Origin: Roseibacillus persicicus
GTDB lineage: Bacteria > Verrucomicrobiota > Verrucomicrobiia > Verrucomicrobiales > Akkermansiaceae
Assembly (NCBI RefSeq): GCF_014651675.1
Contig: NZ_BMXI01000003.1
Span: 319,604-383,603, forward strand
Reading direction: 5' to 3'
Length of the DNA: 64,000 bases
The notes beneath the pieces were generated by a model, which had not been told where the DNA came from, did not search any database, and saw only the letters and a list, made by a program, of their open reading frames with translations. The first letter of the stretch is position 1. The number at the start of each line of letters is the position of its first letter. Made by a program: the position numbers and the translations under genes. This document shows positions 23,890-33,430 of the stretch, piece by piece.

Positions 23890-26681
23890 CGCCCGCCCTC
23901 CTTCCACGCCGGACTCTCTCCAAACTCAACCCGAACCTCTTCCCCTGCCCGGCGCGACTTGGAAACCCAACGCGCGAGAGCACTTTCTAAAAGAAAAAAG
24001 AGAAACGCCGCAATCGCCAACCAGCGCCAGATCCCCCGTCCAAATCCTTTGCCCTGCAGCACGGCCAGAGTATCAGCGGAAGAGGGAGGAAGAACGACGT
24101 CGGTATGCGCCCGCATCAAGCGGAAGTCATCTTTTTCAAAAGGAACGAAAGCACTCTCTTCCGGGTCGGCCGTCACAGCCACGGGTAGACTGGTGCCCTC
24201 CCAACCCGGAAACCACTTTTCCCCCCATTCATCCACCTCCACCTGATAGAGACCCGGAACGGCCGAACCCTGGATGGCTAGTTCTTGACCCTTGGAACTG
24301 GTGTGGACGGTTCCCAGGCGAGCTTTTCCCCGTGGGTCAACTGCCCCCAGCTCTTCCCCGTTCGAAGCAATGTTATTCCGAAAGGCCGAGGCCGGAATGA
24401 TTTGCTCCTCCCCCCCCGGCGGCGTCCAGTATAGTCGCAGGAAGGCCTCTCCCCCATCTTCGCCATATTCGATCAGGATCGGTGTGCGCTCGCCAGCCAC
24501 CAATTCGCACTCACCGAGCTGGCGCGCGCCGGTCGTTGATTGAGCTCGAAAGTTCCTACCGATTTGCAAGCGCAGGTCATCATCCACCTCGCATCGCAAG
24601 CGGTATTTTCCCGAACGAGGAGCCACAATCTCTCCCTCCCACCGCACCTTGAATTGGTCTCCCGGCAGGGTCTGATCGGGGGATCCACTCCCCCAGTCGA
24701 AATCGATCACAGGGTCCACCCGGGTCATCACCGCTTCACTATCGCTCCGGCGAAAATACCTGCCCTTCAAACCTCCGCTTGCAGGAGCCAGGCGAAAGCG
24801 AGGACTCCACGAAGCCTCCACGTTCAAATCGGCGCCCGACCCACCCAACCAAGTCACCAATTCGTGAACGAGGGGAACGAAGCTACTTTTCGCCGGCAAG
24901 TTCCCCGCCCTCGAATCGAAAAGAGTCGTCACCAGGAGGCAGCGCCCCTGGCCCAGACTTTGCGATATTAGCCACGGTTCCCCATTGGCAAGCGAGGCCC
25001 CGAGGACAGCCCGATCCCCAAGCTCACCCACCTCACACCAGCGATGGAAGACTGATTTGGATAGATCGCCTTGTTCGCGAAAGTGCTGGAGCGACTCGTG
25101 GGCAAAGGTTGCGGGCGCTGGAGAGACCCCCTGCAAATCTCCCTGCCCCTCTTCTAACAGCGCAGGGAGAACTGCTTCCTCACCACTCCTCCAACTATTG
25201 TAGAAGGCGCTCTCGGAACGCGGACCGGCAACAACCATCAATCCCGTTCCCGCATTGACCGCATTGGCCAGCGCATCAGCAATGGGACCCGGCAAGCGGG
25301 CAACATCCGCGAGAATGATCACATCTCGATCAGCGACGGAATCAGCGAGCAATCGGGTAATGGGAATGACCTCGGGGTCCATCAAGTTGCGGTCTTTCGA
25401 CGGAGCCAAAGCCAGAGCCAAATATCCCCCCGCACGCTCGAAAAATCCCGCCGAGGGATTGCCGTCCACAATTAGGACTCTCACTCCTTTGCGAACAATC
25501 AGCACTCTGGACAAACGGTTGTCCTCCAATAGGTCATCGGCCGCATCGAGACTGGCCTCCACGCTAATCGGACCTGAACTGGCGAAGCGATGTGAGAAAT
25601 CGAATCGCTCGCGCTGCCCAGGCATGAGCAAGCCCACCGAGCGCTCCGCAATCGCCCTTCCTCCGACCTTCAGCTTGAGCCGTCCCGGAGTCACCGGTTC
25701 GCTGCCCCGGTTGGCAACGGTGTGCGAGATCGTCACCGGCCGGTCGGTCCCGACCAAAGCCCGCGAGAACGAAAGCTCCTCCACCGCAACATTGTGATAA
25801 GCTTTAGGATGGGCCAGATTGCGCACAATGAGCTTGGGTGGTGCAGGCAATGCCTCCCAAGCATCGGCAAGGCTCTTCCAAGCATTGGGGTTTTCCAGCC
25901 GCCAGCCATGACGCTGATCGTCAGTCCACACGATGATCTCCTTGCGCCCGTTCCGCCCCTCCGCCAGCGCAAGGGTGGCCATTCCCAGGGCCTCGTGCGC
26001 ACGGAAGCTTCCTCCCACGACCGCCAATTTGTCGAGAACCCCCAGGACATCTGCCCGATGGGTGAGCGGCTCAGCGGTGACCGCCTCCGGGGCCGGACCT
26101 CCCAGCACCACAGTGAAGGCAGTCCCCCGGGGAGCCTCCCGCACCACTTCGCGTGCCTCCTCTACCGCCCGCTCAAAGGACGTCACTCCCTTTTCCCGCA
26201 AGGCCATGGAAGTGGAGGCATCAATAATCAGCGCCACGTCACGACGTTCGCTCGCCTGGAAGCGCTTGAGATTGAAAACATTCTCCATCCAGACCAGAGC
26301 CCCTGCCACAACTAGCAAAGCGATACCCATCAAACGAAGAAGCCAACGCCACTTGGGTCGCAGCACCACAAATGAGCCTCCAAAGAGGGCCACCCCCAGC
26401 AAAAGCAAGGGCAAAACAAAGAGCCAAGGCACTTGGGAATCCGGGGGCAAAAAGGGCATGGCAATGGCCAGCGCAATGAGGGCCAGCAAAAGACAACGGC
26501 AGGCCATGAGCAGCCAGTCTTCCCACTCAATGCGGCGTCGGCGCACGGCAACCGTATCGAAGAGAAAGCGCATCGCGCCCCACTCAATCGGCTTGGCCGC
26601 CTGTTGCCGCGCCAGATGGATCAGGATCGGAATTCCCACTCCCAGCAATCCGAACAATAACCATGGACTTAAAAAAAGCAT
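23886..26681 (-). CDS. BatA-like membrane VWA protein with PA14-like insert
   Basis: A 931-residue protein. The first 75 residues are the BatA-type N-terminal double-transmembrane domain (FLSPWLLFGLLGVGIPILIHL), with further helices to about 135. A VWA domain follows (DVALIIDASTSMAL). Residues about 630-770 resemble a PA14 carbohydrate-binding domain (GKYRLRCEVDDDLRLQIG, then LRLYWTPPGG), unusual in this family. A C-terminal helix near 890-910 anchors the end. It lies 9 bp after DUF58 and overlaps the next VWA gene by 4 bp. Confidence 0.82.
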   Translation of the reverse strand: MLFLSPWLLFGLLGVGIPILIHLARQQAAKPIEWGAMRFLFDTVAVRRRRIEWEDWLLMACRCLLLALIALAIAMPFLPPDSQVPWLFVLPLLLLGVALFGGSFVVLRPKWRWLLRLMGIALLVVAGALVWMENVFNLKRFQASERRDVALIIDASTSMALREKGVTSFERAVEEAREVVREAPRGTAFTVVLGGPAPEAVTAEPLTHRADVLGVLDKLAVVGGSFRAHEALGMATLALAEGRNGRKEIIVWTDDQRHGWRLENPNAWKSLADAWEALPAPPKLIVRNLAHPKAYHNVAVEELSFSRALVGTDRPVTISHTVANRGSEPVTPGRLKLKVGGRAIAERSVGLLMPGQRERFDFSHRFASSGPISVEASLDAADDLLEDNRLSRVLIVRKGVRVLIVDGNPSAGFFERAGGYLALALAPSKDRNLMDPEVIPITRLLADSVADRDVIILADVARLPGPIADALANAVNAGTGLMVVAGPRSESAFYNSWRSGEEAVLPALLEEGQGDLQGVSPAPATFAHESLQHFREQGDLSKSVFHRWCEVGELGDRAVLGASLANGEPWLISQSLGQGRCLLVTTLFDSRAGNLPAKSSFVPLVHELVTWLGGSGADLNVEASWSPRFRLAPASGGLKGRYFRRSDSEAVMTRVDPVIDFDWGSGSPDQTLPGDQFKVRWEGEIVAPRSGKYRLRCEVDDDLRLQIGRNFRAQSTTGARQLGECELVAGERTPILIEYGEDGGEAFLRLYWTPPGGEEQIIPASAFRNNIASNGEELGAVDPRGKARLGTVHTSSKGQELAIQGSAVPGLYQVEVDEWGEKWFPGWEGTSLPVAVTADPEESAFVPFEKDDFRLMRAHTDVVLPPSSADTLAVLQGKGFGRGIWRWLAIAAFLFFLLESALARWVSKSRRAGEEVRVEFGESPAWKEGGR

Positions 26682-26690
26682 TACCAGTTT

Positions 26691-27602
26691 CTATCGCCGT
26701 CCTCCAAAGTATTCCAACAGGGTATCACGCACCGGGGTCTTGGTATTGACCGCGACATAGTCGGCCCGCATTTTCCCGCAAGCACTCTCAATGCGTTTCA
26801 CAAAAGCTCGCAATCGCTCAAGATAAGCAGCCCGGACGGCCTGGGGATCGATGCGAAGCATTTCTTCCACTCCTTCCAAATCTTTAAAACGCTGAAACTT
26901 CTTAAACGGAAAGGTGAGCTCTTCTTCAGCTAACAAATGGAAGACTACCAACTCGTGCTGCCGATAGTCGAAGTGATGGAGCGCCTCTACAATTTTATCA
27001 GGCTCATCGAAGAGATCGCTCACCAGCACCACCAGTCCGCGTCGGGGAATTCGCTCGGCCACCTCATGCAAGACCCCACCCAGATCCGTGTCACTTCCAG
27101 CCTCTGCGGGGTAGAGCTCTTCCAGAATCTGGCGCACCTGACTGGGACGACTGCCTGAACGCAGAAAGGTCTTCACCGAGGAATCGAAAGTTACCAGCCC
27201 GGCGCCATCCCCCTGCTTGACAAAAATGTAGGCCAGGGCGGCGGCTAGCTGTTTGGCGTAGTCGACTTTGGAGAGTTCCGCCTGGTCGCCCTGGTAGCCC
27301 ATTGAGCCGGAGAGATCGACTGCTAGAGTCGCGCGCAAATTGGTCTCCTCGATGTATTGGCGAATGACATTTCGGTCGCTCTTGGCCATCACCCGCCAAT
27401 CGAGATTACGGGTATCATCACCGGGCGCGTATTCGCGGTGTTCCGCGAACTCCACGGAAGCTCCCTTGTCGGGCGAGGAGTGGCGGCCGGTTAGAGTGCC
27501 CTGCTTTCGTTTGCGTGCCTGCCACTCGATGCGACGCAAAGCTCCCATGGTCTCTTCGGAAAGAAGAGAAAGGCAGTCGGGAAGCTTGAGGTCGTCACTC
27601 AT
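26691..27602 (-). CDS. DUF58 domain protein
   Basis: A 303-residue soluble protein of the DUF58 family, usually paired with MoxR. HREYAPGDDTRNLDWRVMAK near 56-75 is the family signature; AVDLSGSMG near 95 is a VWA-type MIDAS motif. DUF58 proteins are thought to be clients or adaptors of MoxR ATPases in envelope-complex assembly. It begins 6 bp after moxR and ends 9 bp before the BatA-like gene. Confidence 0.92.
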   Translation of the reverse strand: MSDDLKLPDCLSLLSEETMGALRRIEWQARKRKQGTLTGRHSSPDKGASVEFAEHREYAPGDDTRNLDWRVMAKSDRNVIRQYIEETNLRATLAVDLSGSMGYQGDQAELSKVDYAKQLAAALAYIFVKQGDGAGLVTFDSSVKTFLRSGSRPSQVRQILEELYPAEAGSDTDLGGVLHEVAERIPRRGLVVLVSDLFDEPDKIVEALHHFDYRQHELVVFHLLAEEELTFPFKKFQRFKDLEGVEEMLRIDPQAVRAAYLERLRAFVKRIESACGKMRADYVAVNTKTPVRDTLLEYFGGRR

Positions 27603-27608
27603 CGCGGA

Positions 27609-28616
27609 TTAGAGCGCGATTTCCTCCTTGGGCGCGAGATTTTGGATCAACCGCGTAATGATTTCATCACTATTCACGCCCGCCGCCTCGGCATTGAAGG
27701 TAGTGAGCACGCGATGGCGCAAGACCGGCTTGGCAATGGCGGCAACATCGCCGGTGGTGGCATGGAATCGTCCCCGCAGCACGGCATGGGCCTTGGCCGC
27801 CGCAATCAGGCTGATGCCGGCACGCGGTCCGGCCCCCCAGCCCACCATCTCCTTCACAAAGTCCGGTGCCTCGGCACTATCAGGTCGAGTGGCCCTCGCG
27901 AGATTGGCGGCAAAGTCGATGACGTGGTCACCCACCGGCACGCGGCGCACGACATCCTGAATCCGCAGAATGTCGTCCCCCGTCATCAGGGGCTCCACCA
28001 GGGCCCCACTGGGGTTGGTCACCCGACGGATGATTTCGCGTTCCTCTTCGGCAGACGGGTATCCCACGACTATATTAAAGAGAAAGCGGTCGAGTTGAGC
28101 CTCCGGCAAAGGATAGGTCCCCTCCTGCTCAATCGGGTTCTGGGTTGCGAGAACGAAGAAGGGCTTGGGCAAATCCATGGTGCGCTCCCCCACCGTCACA
28201 TGATGCTCCTGCATCGCTTCCAAAAGAGCAGCCTGAGTCTTGGGAGGTGTGCGGTTGATCTCGTCGGCGAGTACCAGGTTGGAAAAAAGCGGGCCATGAA
28301 CGAAGCGAAAGCCGCGGCGACCCGTCTCGGGATCCACTTCCAAAATGTCTGTTCCCGTGATGTCGGCAGGCATCAGGTCGGGCGTGAACTGAATGCGTTT
28401 GTAACCCAGGTCCAAGGATTTCGCCAAAGTAGACACGAGCAAAGTCTTCGCCAGCCCCGGCACTCCGACCAGAAGGGCGTGTCCCCGGCAGAAAATTGCC
28501 ATGAGGGTCTGCTCCACCACCTCCTCCTGTCCAACGATCACCTTCCCCACTCCAGCCTTCATCTGCTGGTAGGTCTCATGAAGCCTCTCGACTGCCTGTT
28601 TGTCGTTCTCACTCAT
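27609..28616 (-). CDS. MoxR-family AAA ATPase
   Basis: A 335-residue MoxR ATPase. Walker A is GVPGLAKTLLV near 55, Walker B LVLADEINRTPPKTQAAL near 115, and the family block EAMQEHHVTVG follows; sensor 1 is FFVLATQNPIEQEGTYPLPEAQ-like near 155. It is a chaperone-like ATPase and the first gene of the operon with DUF58, two VWA membrane proteins and a tandem AAA protein. A 12-bp palindrome sits immediately upstream of its start codon. Confidence 0.93.
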   Translation of the reverse strand: MSENDKQAVERLHETYQQMKAGVGKVIVGQEEVVEQTLMAIFCRGHALLVGVPGLAKTLLVSTLAKSLDLGYKRIQFTPDLMPADITGTDILEVDPETGRRGFRFVHGPLFSNLVLADEINRTPPKTQAALLEAMQEHHVTVGERTMDLPKPFFVLATQNPIEQEGTYPLPEAQLDRFLFNIVVGYPSAEEEREIIRRVTNPSGALVEPLMTGDDILRIQDVVRRVPVGDHVIDFAANLARATRPDSAEAPDFVKEMVGWGAGPRAGISLIAAAKAHAVLRGRFHATTGDVAAIAKPVLRHRVLTTFNAEAAGVNSDEIITRLIQNLAPKEEIAL

Positions 28617-28620
28617 AGTT

Positions 28621-28632
28621 CGAAAATTTTCG
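28621..28632. promoter_or_regulatory. 12-bp perfect palindrome before the moxR start
   Basis: CGAAAATTTTCG lies 4 bp upstream of the moxR start codon on the minus strand, where it would overlap the ribosome-binding region. It could be an operator or an RNA hairpin hiding the ribosome site. Position and symmetry are the only evidence. Confidence 0.3.
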
Positions 28633-28715
28633 CCAGATTTCTACCCTGCAGGCACTCGAATTGCTACGCCCCCAAAACAGATAGCCTTGCACGGCACTCA
28701 GCCAAATCTGCATCA

Positions 28716-28750
28716 GAAGGTCTCGCCGCTCGGCTATAGCCCGGCGCTAC
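28716..28750. repeat. REP-like intergenic element
   Basis: A GC-rich stretch with CTCGCCGCTCGGCTATAGCC at its core; GGCTATAGCC (28732-28741) is a perfect 10-bp palindrome. Parts of it (CTCGCCGCTC and CGGCTATA) recur at 60590-60612 between two other genes, suggesting a dispersed intergenic element. Confidence 0.35.
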
Positions 28751-29189
28751 AACTACCACCTCCCCCTTTTCATTAACCGCAAAAAGTCTTGGAAATGCCC
28801 CACAAAGACAAAAACAAAATCGAGCCATCTCTCCCCACGGGTGGGAAAAGGGACGATTCTTTGGTGATTGTTGCGTGCGGCCCATCCCTCGATTCCATCT
28901 CATGGCTTCCCACCTCAGATCTCCAAAAATCCAACAAGGGAGGGGCTTCAGAGACTCATCCTCACCTTCCTTCTTTTCAAAATTGAGGTAACACGATTGA
29001 GAATTTCGACCTGTTTACAGAAATCTCATCCTCAGAGATAAGAGAGGCATCCTTTTATCACCGGACGCCGACCTTGACACCTTTGTATTTACAAACGATA
29101 TTCTTTGAGTTCACTTGCTGCCAACAAAAGCAGTAATTCAACGATTTGCATTTTCTCCCCACACTTTGGACACCAAAACCACCACTCTC

Positions 29190-32100
29190 ATGAAACGCTT
29201 CTTAGAAAAAAAGAAAAGAAACGGTTTTTCACTGATCGCGACTATCACGATGATGGTCCTCCTGTCACTGATTGCGGTAGGGCTTCTTTCCCTGTCCGCC
29301 ACCGTGCTGCGCTCGAGTTCAGCCGACCTGGCCCAACTTGAGGCCCGCGCCAATGCCCGACTTGCCCTGCAACTGGCAATCGGCCAACTTCAGGAAGCGG
29401 CGGGACCGGACCAGCGCATTACAGCCCCAGCCAACCTGAGAAATCCGGGAGATTCGCCCGCACTCACCGGAGTCTGGGAGTCCCTCAAGCTGGACCCCAA
29501 CGGTGGACAGAATTTGGATAGCATCAAGAATCGTTCCCAAGGCGGAACGAGTCCTGACGGGGAATTCGTCACTTGGCTGAACTCCGATTCCTACGGACAA
29601 AGCCCAACCCCCGATAGTCCCACGGATCGAAGCGACTCCCAGCAAGTCAGACTACTCCACACCCCGGGTTCGGCCGCGCCGGAAGAAGTGACTGCCCGCG
29701 TTCTCTCAGTGAACAATGGCGAGGGAGGCGTAGCCTGGATGACCATCGACGAATCCGTAAAAGCTCGTTTCAACCTCCCGGAAACCTCAGACTTAGCCAA
29801 CCAGGGAGATAGCGAGGCGAATGTGAAACGCGACCGGCTGCGCAACCCGGAACGCACAAGCACTGAGACCATCTCCGTGGTTGGCCGGGTTCCGACAGAG
29901 CGGGAAGCGGGTAAGATTGCCTCATTTGAGCAAGGTTCTCTCTTCACGGGCCAAAGCTCCCAGCGTTTTCGCGAATTCTACCACGACCTGACCTCCTGGT
30001 CTCTGGGCGTCCTCTCCAACCCAGTGGATGGCGGATTGAAGAAGGACCTCACAGTCGCTTTCGAAAGTGAGAATGACCCCACTTCCGGCAGCTTCGTCTA
30101 CACGCAGACCAGCGAGCCTCTGGCCGAAGGGGAACCCTACATGTCGACCTTGCGGGAATACTATCGTCTCTACCGGACGAATTCCGAGCCAACCACTCCT
30201 CTTGGCCTTTCCATTCCTGACGGTTACAGCCCCTTCATCAGAGACCGTCGCACACGCGAATACGTTCCCGATCCAGTGCCAGTAGACGGAGTGGTGATCG
30301 CCCCGGTCGTCTCCCGCGTCAATGTGGTCTTTTCCCTGGTGGGGCGTCAGGCCCACGATCACTGGGCAACAACTATCCCCAATCAAACCGGAGACCCCCG
30401 CCGCAACCAGATGGTCTACCTCATCTACACCCCCGTGGTGACGCTCTACAATCCCTACACCAAGCCGATCACGGTTCAGAACCTGCAAGTTTCTTTCAAA
30501 CACCTTCCTCTGGCTTTCCGCTTTTTCAGGAATGGCTCTCCTCAGAACGTGAGGCCCGCTCTCTTGTCGCAGATGCATATTCCGTCCCAAAGCCGGACGG
30601 ATTGGGAGGACTCCTTCCAATGCACCCTCTCCGAAACAGCCGGAGGCTCCGCGGCTTCCGCCGTTACTCTCTCTCCCGGCGAATCCCGGGTCTTTGGCCT
30701 GAATCATCCTGCCGGCACCCGATGGGGTGAAATGTCAAATTACCTCTGGACCGAAGGCTCGCTCAGCCAAAGCAAGACCCTCGATATCACCACTGGCCAA
30801 GGCTATAATCAGAACTCTGGATTTGTCGTAGACTGGTTGGTCCCCGCCGGTGCGGGCCAAGCTCCGGATGCCAAGACTGGCACCTTCGGAGTCCGCACCA
30901 CGGACGCCATCAACGTGGAGTTCACCCCCAAGGTCCCGACCGATAGCTCTGGGAAAGCGATGACCAACTTCAGCATCAATATTGCCGCCTCCATCAATGG
31001 CTCGCGCCGTCCCCAGCAGATCGGAGCGTATCGCTACACCTACGGAAGCGAACAGCGCTTGAAGGAAGCTTTTGAAGAAGGAGAACATCCGGAACTCGGA
31101 GGGATCACCTTCCCCTACGCCCGGGAGAAGGCCTGGCGCTACAACGAGCTCTTCCAACCCAATGTGGAAAGTGCGGCGGTGGAGGACTGGACCGGACCCA
31201 AGCAGTTCGCGGTCTTCACGATGGCGACCCGCACTTCCCATGATTCTCTCTACCCCGCGCGTCCCGGCCTTGAGACTTCTTTTGTTCACAACGTTTTGGA
31301 TATGGACATCACTTCCGCGCACCCCGCACAGATGCCGATGGAGATCTCTTTCCTTCCGACACTTTCCTCCGCTGGCTCCACGAATAATGTGGGCTCGGTA
31401 GAGGTTTGGTCCAAGGACGACCCCCGCACCTTCTTCTTCTCCGGTTGGACCGTGGACAAGGGTTTCACCAACTATCCCAGCATCGAGATTCCCCGCACTC
31501 CGGTCACGAACCTGACACAGTTCCGCAATGCCCACCTCGCATCCTCCGGTCATCTCCCCATGCCTGCGCAGACCGTGGGTGATTCCCACGCCCACCCGCT
31601 CATTCCCAGCGGCCAGGCCGTGGGCACGAATTCTAGCTTCGACTACTCCACCCTGGACCATGCTTGGTTGGCCAACAATGCCCTCTACGATCGCTTCTTC
31701 CTCTCAGGTATGCGCGAGAGTGACGAATTCGTAAATTTTCTCAACGGACAAGACATCCCCTACAACTCGCGCTCCGAAGCCTACATGCCTGTCAGCCAGG
31801 ACTTGGACTCGGCGGTAGACCTTTATCAGGATCGAGACCAGGGATGGGCCTCTACGGCCGCGTTCCAACTCGTGAAGGGAGCCTTCAACGTCAATTCTAC
31901 TTCCGTTGAGGCGTGGAAAGCTCTTCTCCGCGCCAATGTGGGAGCCGACATTCCGCTTCTCAACCCGGCGAGCCTCCAGACCGATGTTGTCAAAAGTGCC
32001 GATGCGGCGTTCCCACGAGTGCTCGACGGTCCTTCAGGTGCGATTCACGCCGACGAAGCCTTCATCGAAAATCAAACCCGCTGGACAGGCTTCCGCGAAC

Positions 32101-32678
32101 TCAGCGAAAGCGAGATTGAAAGCCTCGCCGAATCGATTGTGGAAAATGTGCGCTTGCGTGGTCCCTTCACTTCCCTTTCGGAATTCGTAAACCGACGCCT
32201 CGAGACCGGCTCAACCAGCATGAGCCTGCGCGGCACCCTGCAACAGGCGATCGAGGAAGCCGGATTGAACTCACAGCTAGTCTCCGACCGCTACGTTTCC
32301 GAGGATGAGGCCAGCGACTTCGAGTATGCCAATCCGGATGCCGCAGTGGGAGATACCGAGGCCGCATCGGCAGCCTTTCTCACCCAATCGGATCTCCTTG
32401 GAGCAATCGGCAATGCCCTCACCGTGCGCGGAGACACCTTCGTCGTTCGAGCCTACGGGGACTCCAAGAACAAGTCCGGTCAAATTGTCGCCCGTGCCAC
32501 CTGCGAGGCCGTGGTCCAGCGCCTCCCCGACTACGTCGATCCTCAGGACTCGCTCTACGCCAAGCCCAAGGACTTTGCGCAAAGCGAAAAGGAATCAATG
32601 AAGAGCGACATCAACGAGAAGTTTGGCCGCCGCTTTGTCGTCCGCTCCTTCCGCTGGCTTTCGGAAGAGGAAGTTTGA
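29190..32678 (+). CDS. Verru_Chthon cassette protein A-like, pilin-type N-terminus
   Basis: A 1162-residue protein. It starts with a basic tail and a type IV pilin/PilX-like prepilin sequence (KKKRNGFSLIATITMMVLLS) and one hydrophobic helix (about 14-40). The remainder is a long extracytoplasmic region with Ser/Thr/Asp/Gly-rich beta content and a C-terminal helical part (about 950-1050, SEFVNRRLETGSTSMSL). Length, prepilin start and this C-terminal block resemble Verru_Chthon cassette protein A, known from Verrucomicrobia. I recognised this by eye, not by search. ATG 29190 begins the prepilin; the longer TTG-started frame from 29115 adds nothing protein-like. A secreted protein gene follows after 34 bp. 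Confidence 0.72.
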   Translation: MKRFLEKKKRNGFSLIATITMMVLLSLIAVGLLSLSATVLRSSSADLAQLEARANARLALQLAIGQLQEAAGPDQRITAPANLRNPGDSPALTGVWESLKLDPNGGQNLDSIKNRSQGGTSPDGEFVTWLNSDSYGQSPTPDSPTDRSDSQQVRLLHTPGSAAPEEVTARVLSVNNGEGGVAWMTIDESVKARFNLPETSDLANQGDSEANVKRDRLRNPERTSTETISVVGRVPTEREAGKIASFEQGSLFTGQSSQRFREFYHDLTSWSLGVLSNPVDGGLKKDLTVAFESENDPTSGSFVYTQTSEPLAEGEPYMSTLREYYRLYRTNSEPTTPLGLSIPDGYSPFIRDRRTREYVPDPVPVDGVVIAPVVSRVNVVFSLVGRQAHDHWATTIPNQTGDPRRNQMVYLIYTPVVTLYNPYTKPITVQNLQVSFKHLPLAFRFFRNGSPQNVRPALLSQMHIPSQSRTDWEDSFQCTLSETAGGSAASAVTLSPGESRVFGLNHPAGTRWGEMSNYLWTEGSLSQSKTLDITTGQGYNQNSGFVVDWLVPAGAGQAPDAKTGTFGVRTTDAINVEFTPKVPTDSSGKAMTNFSINIAASINGSRRPQQIGAYRYTYGSEQRLKEAFEEGEHPELGGITFPYAREKAWRYNELFQPNVESAAVEDWTGPKQFAVFTMATRTSHDSLYPARPGLETSFVHNVLDMDITSAHPAQMPMEISFLPTLSSAGSTNNVGSVEVWSKDDPRTFFFSGWTVDKGFTNYPSIEIPRTPVTNLTQFRNAHLASSGHLPMPAQTVGDSHAHPLIPSGQAVGTNSSFDYSTLDHAWLANNALYDRFFLSGMRESDEFVNFLNGQDIPYNSRSEAYMPVSQDLDSAVDLYQDRDQGWASTAAFQLVKGAFNVNSTSVEAWKALLRANVGADIPLLNPASLQTDVVKSADAAFPRVLDGPSGAIHADEAFIENQTRWTGFRELSESEIESLAESIVENVRLRGPFTSLSEFVNRRLETGSTSMSLRGTLQQAIEEAGLNSQLVSDRYVSEDEASDFEYANPDAAVGDTEAASAAFLTQSDLLGAIGNALTVRGDTFVVRAYGDSKNKSGQIVARATCEAVVQRLPDYVDPQDSLYAKPKDFAQSEKESMKSDINEKFGRRFVVRSFRWLSEEEV

Positions 32679-32712
32679 CCCTCCTTCACAAGCCCATCAC
32701 CCTATCTCCCCT

Positions 32713-33429
32713 ATGCGAGCTCTCACTTTTCTCTTAATTCTGGCCGGATGGCTTCCAGCCCAAGACCTACGGCAAATCTCTCTCCGCACCCTCTGCTTCA
32801 AGCGCGTTGGCGACGTGAAGGAGGTCATGCTCATGGGCGGAACCAAGGAAAAGCCGGTCCCGACCCCGGTCCCCTTGTATCAGTCCATCTACTCGGACCA
32901 GATCGAAGCCGAGGTGTCCGGCGACAAGCTCACCTTTTCCCTCCCTGTCACGAGCAAGACCGGAGAAACCGTTTACAAACCAGTCGGCGAAGGTGCCCTT
33001 CCTTCAGGGAATCGTCTGGCGGCCATCTTCATTCCCTCGGGCGATGCCGACAAGCCCTACCAAATCCTGGTGCTGGATGAGACCGAAAAGGCCTTTCCTC
33101 TGGGCTCCACCATCTTGGTCAATCTTGCCCCCGAACCGACCCGCATCACCTTGGGCGAACATGATATGACCATTCCTCCGGGCAAAATGGAGAAGATCCC
33201 CATGGCCACCAATGTCAACGACCTGAAGCAGGCTACCGTACGCATCTTCGTCCCCATGGAAGGACCCCGCAAATGGCGTCCGGTCTCCTCCACCACTTGG
33301 AGAATCCTGCCCGAATTACGCAATCTCGCCATCGCCTACCAGAATCCCAAGAATGGCCGCACCTCGGTGAACTGCTATCAGGAAGTTCCGCCCTGGCGCC
33401 TGCCTCAGTTCGAGGAACCCAAGTCCTAG
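32713..33429 (+). CDS. Secreted protein of unknown function, partner of the pilin-like gene
   Basis: A 238-residue protein with a clear signal peptide (MRALTFLLILAGWLPAQ, cleavage near 17). The mature part is beta-rich, with two repeated sandwich-like halves (KEVMLMGG.., then ARITLGEHDMTIPPGK-like segments), and no Cys pair or catalytic motif. It follows the Verru_Chthon-like gene by 34 bp and is probably co-transcribed, so it may act in the same surface apparatus. I do not recognise the family. Confidence 0.65.
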   Translation: MRALTFLLILAGWLPAQDLRQISLRTLCFKRVGDVKEVMLMGGTKEKPVPTPVPLYQSIYSDQIEAEVSGDKLTFSLPVTSKTGETVYKPVGEGALPSGNRLAAIFIPSGDADKPYQILVLDETEKAFPLGSTILVNLAPEPTRITLGEHDMTIPPGKMEKIPMATNVNDLKQATVRIFVPMEGPRKWRPVSSTTWRILPELRNLAIAYQNPKNGRTSVNCYQEVPPWRLPQFEEPKS

Positions 33430-33430
33430 T

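Larger units (their letters stand above)
28617..29189. other. 573-bp divergent intergenic region
   Basis: No convincing gene. It contains the palindrome at 28621-28632 and a REP-like element at 28716-28750. From about 28980 to 29110 it becomes AT-rich, as expected for promoters of the pilin-like gene. A 65-codon frame at 28789-28986 lacks protein-like composition. Confidence 0.5.

Noticed and set aside
28789-28986. 65-codon plus-strand frame upstream of the pilin-like gene
   Set aside because: Low-complexity, no ribosome site, composition unlike neighbouring genes.
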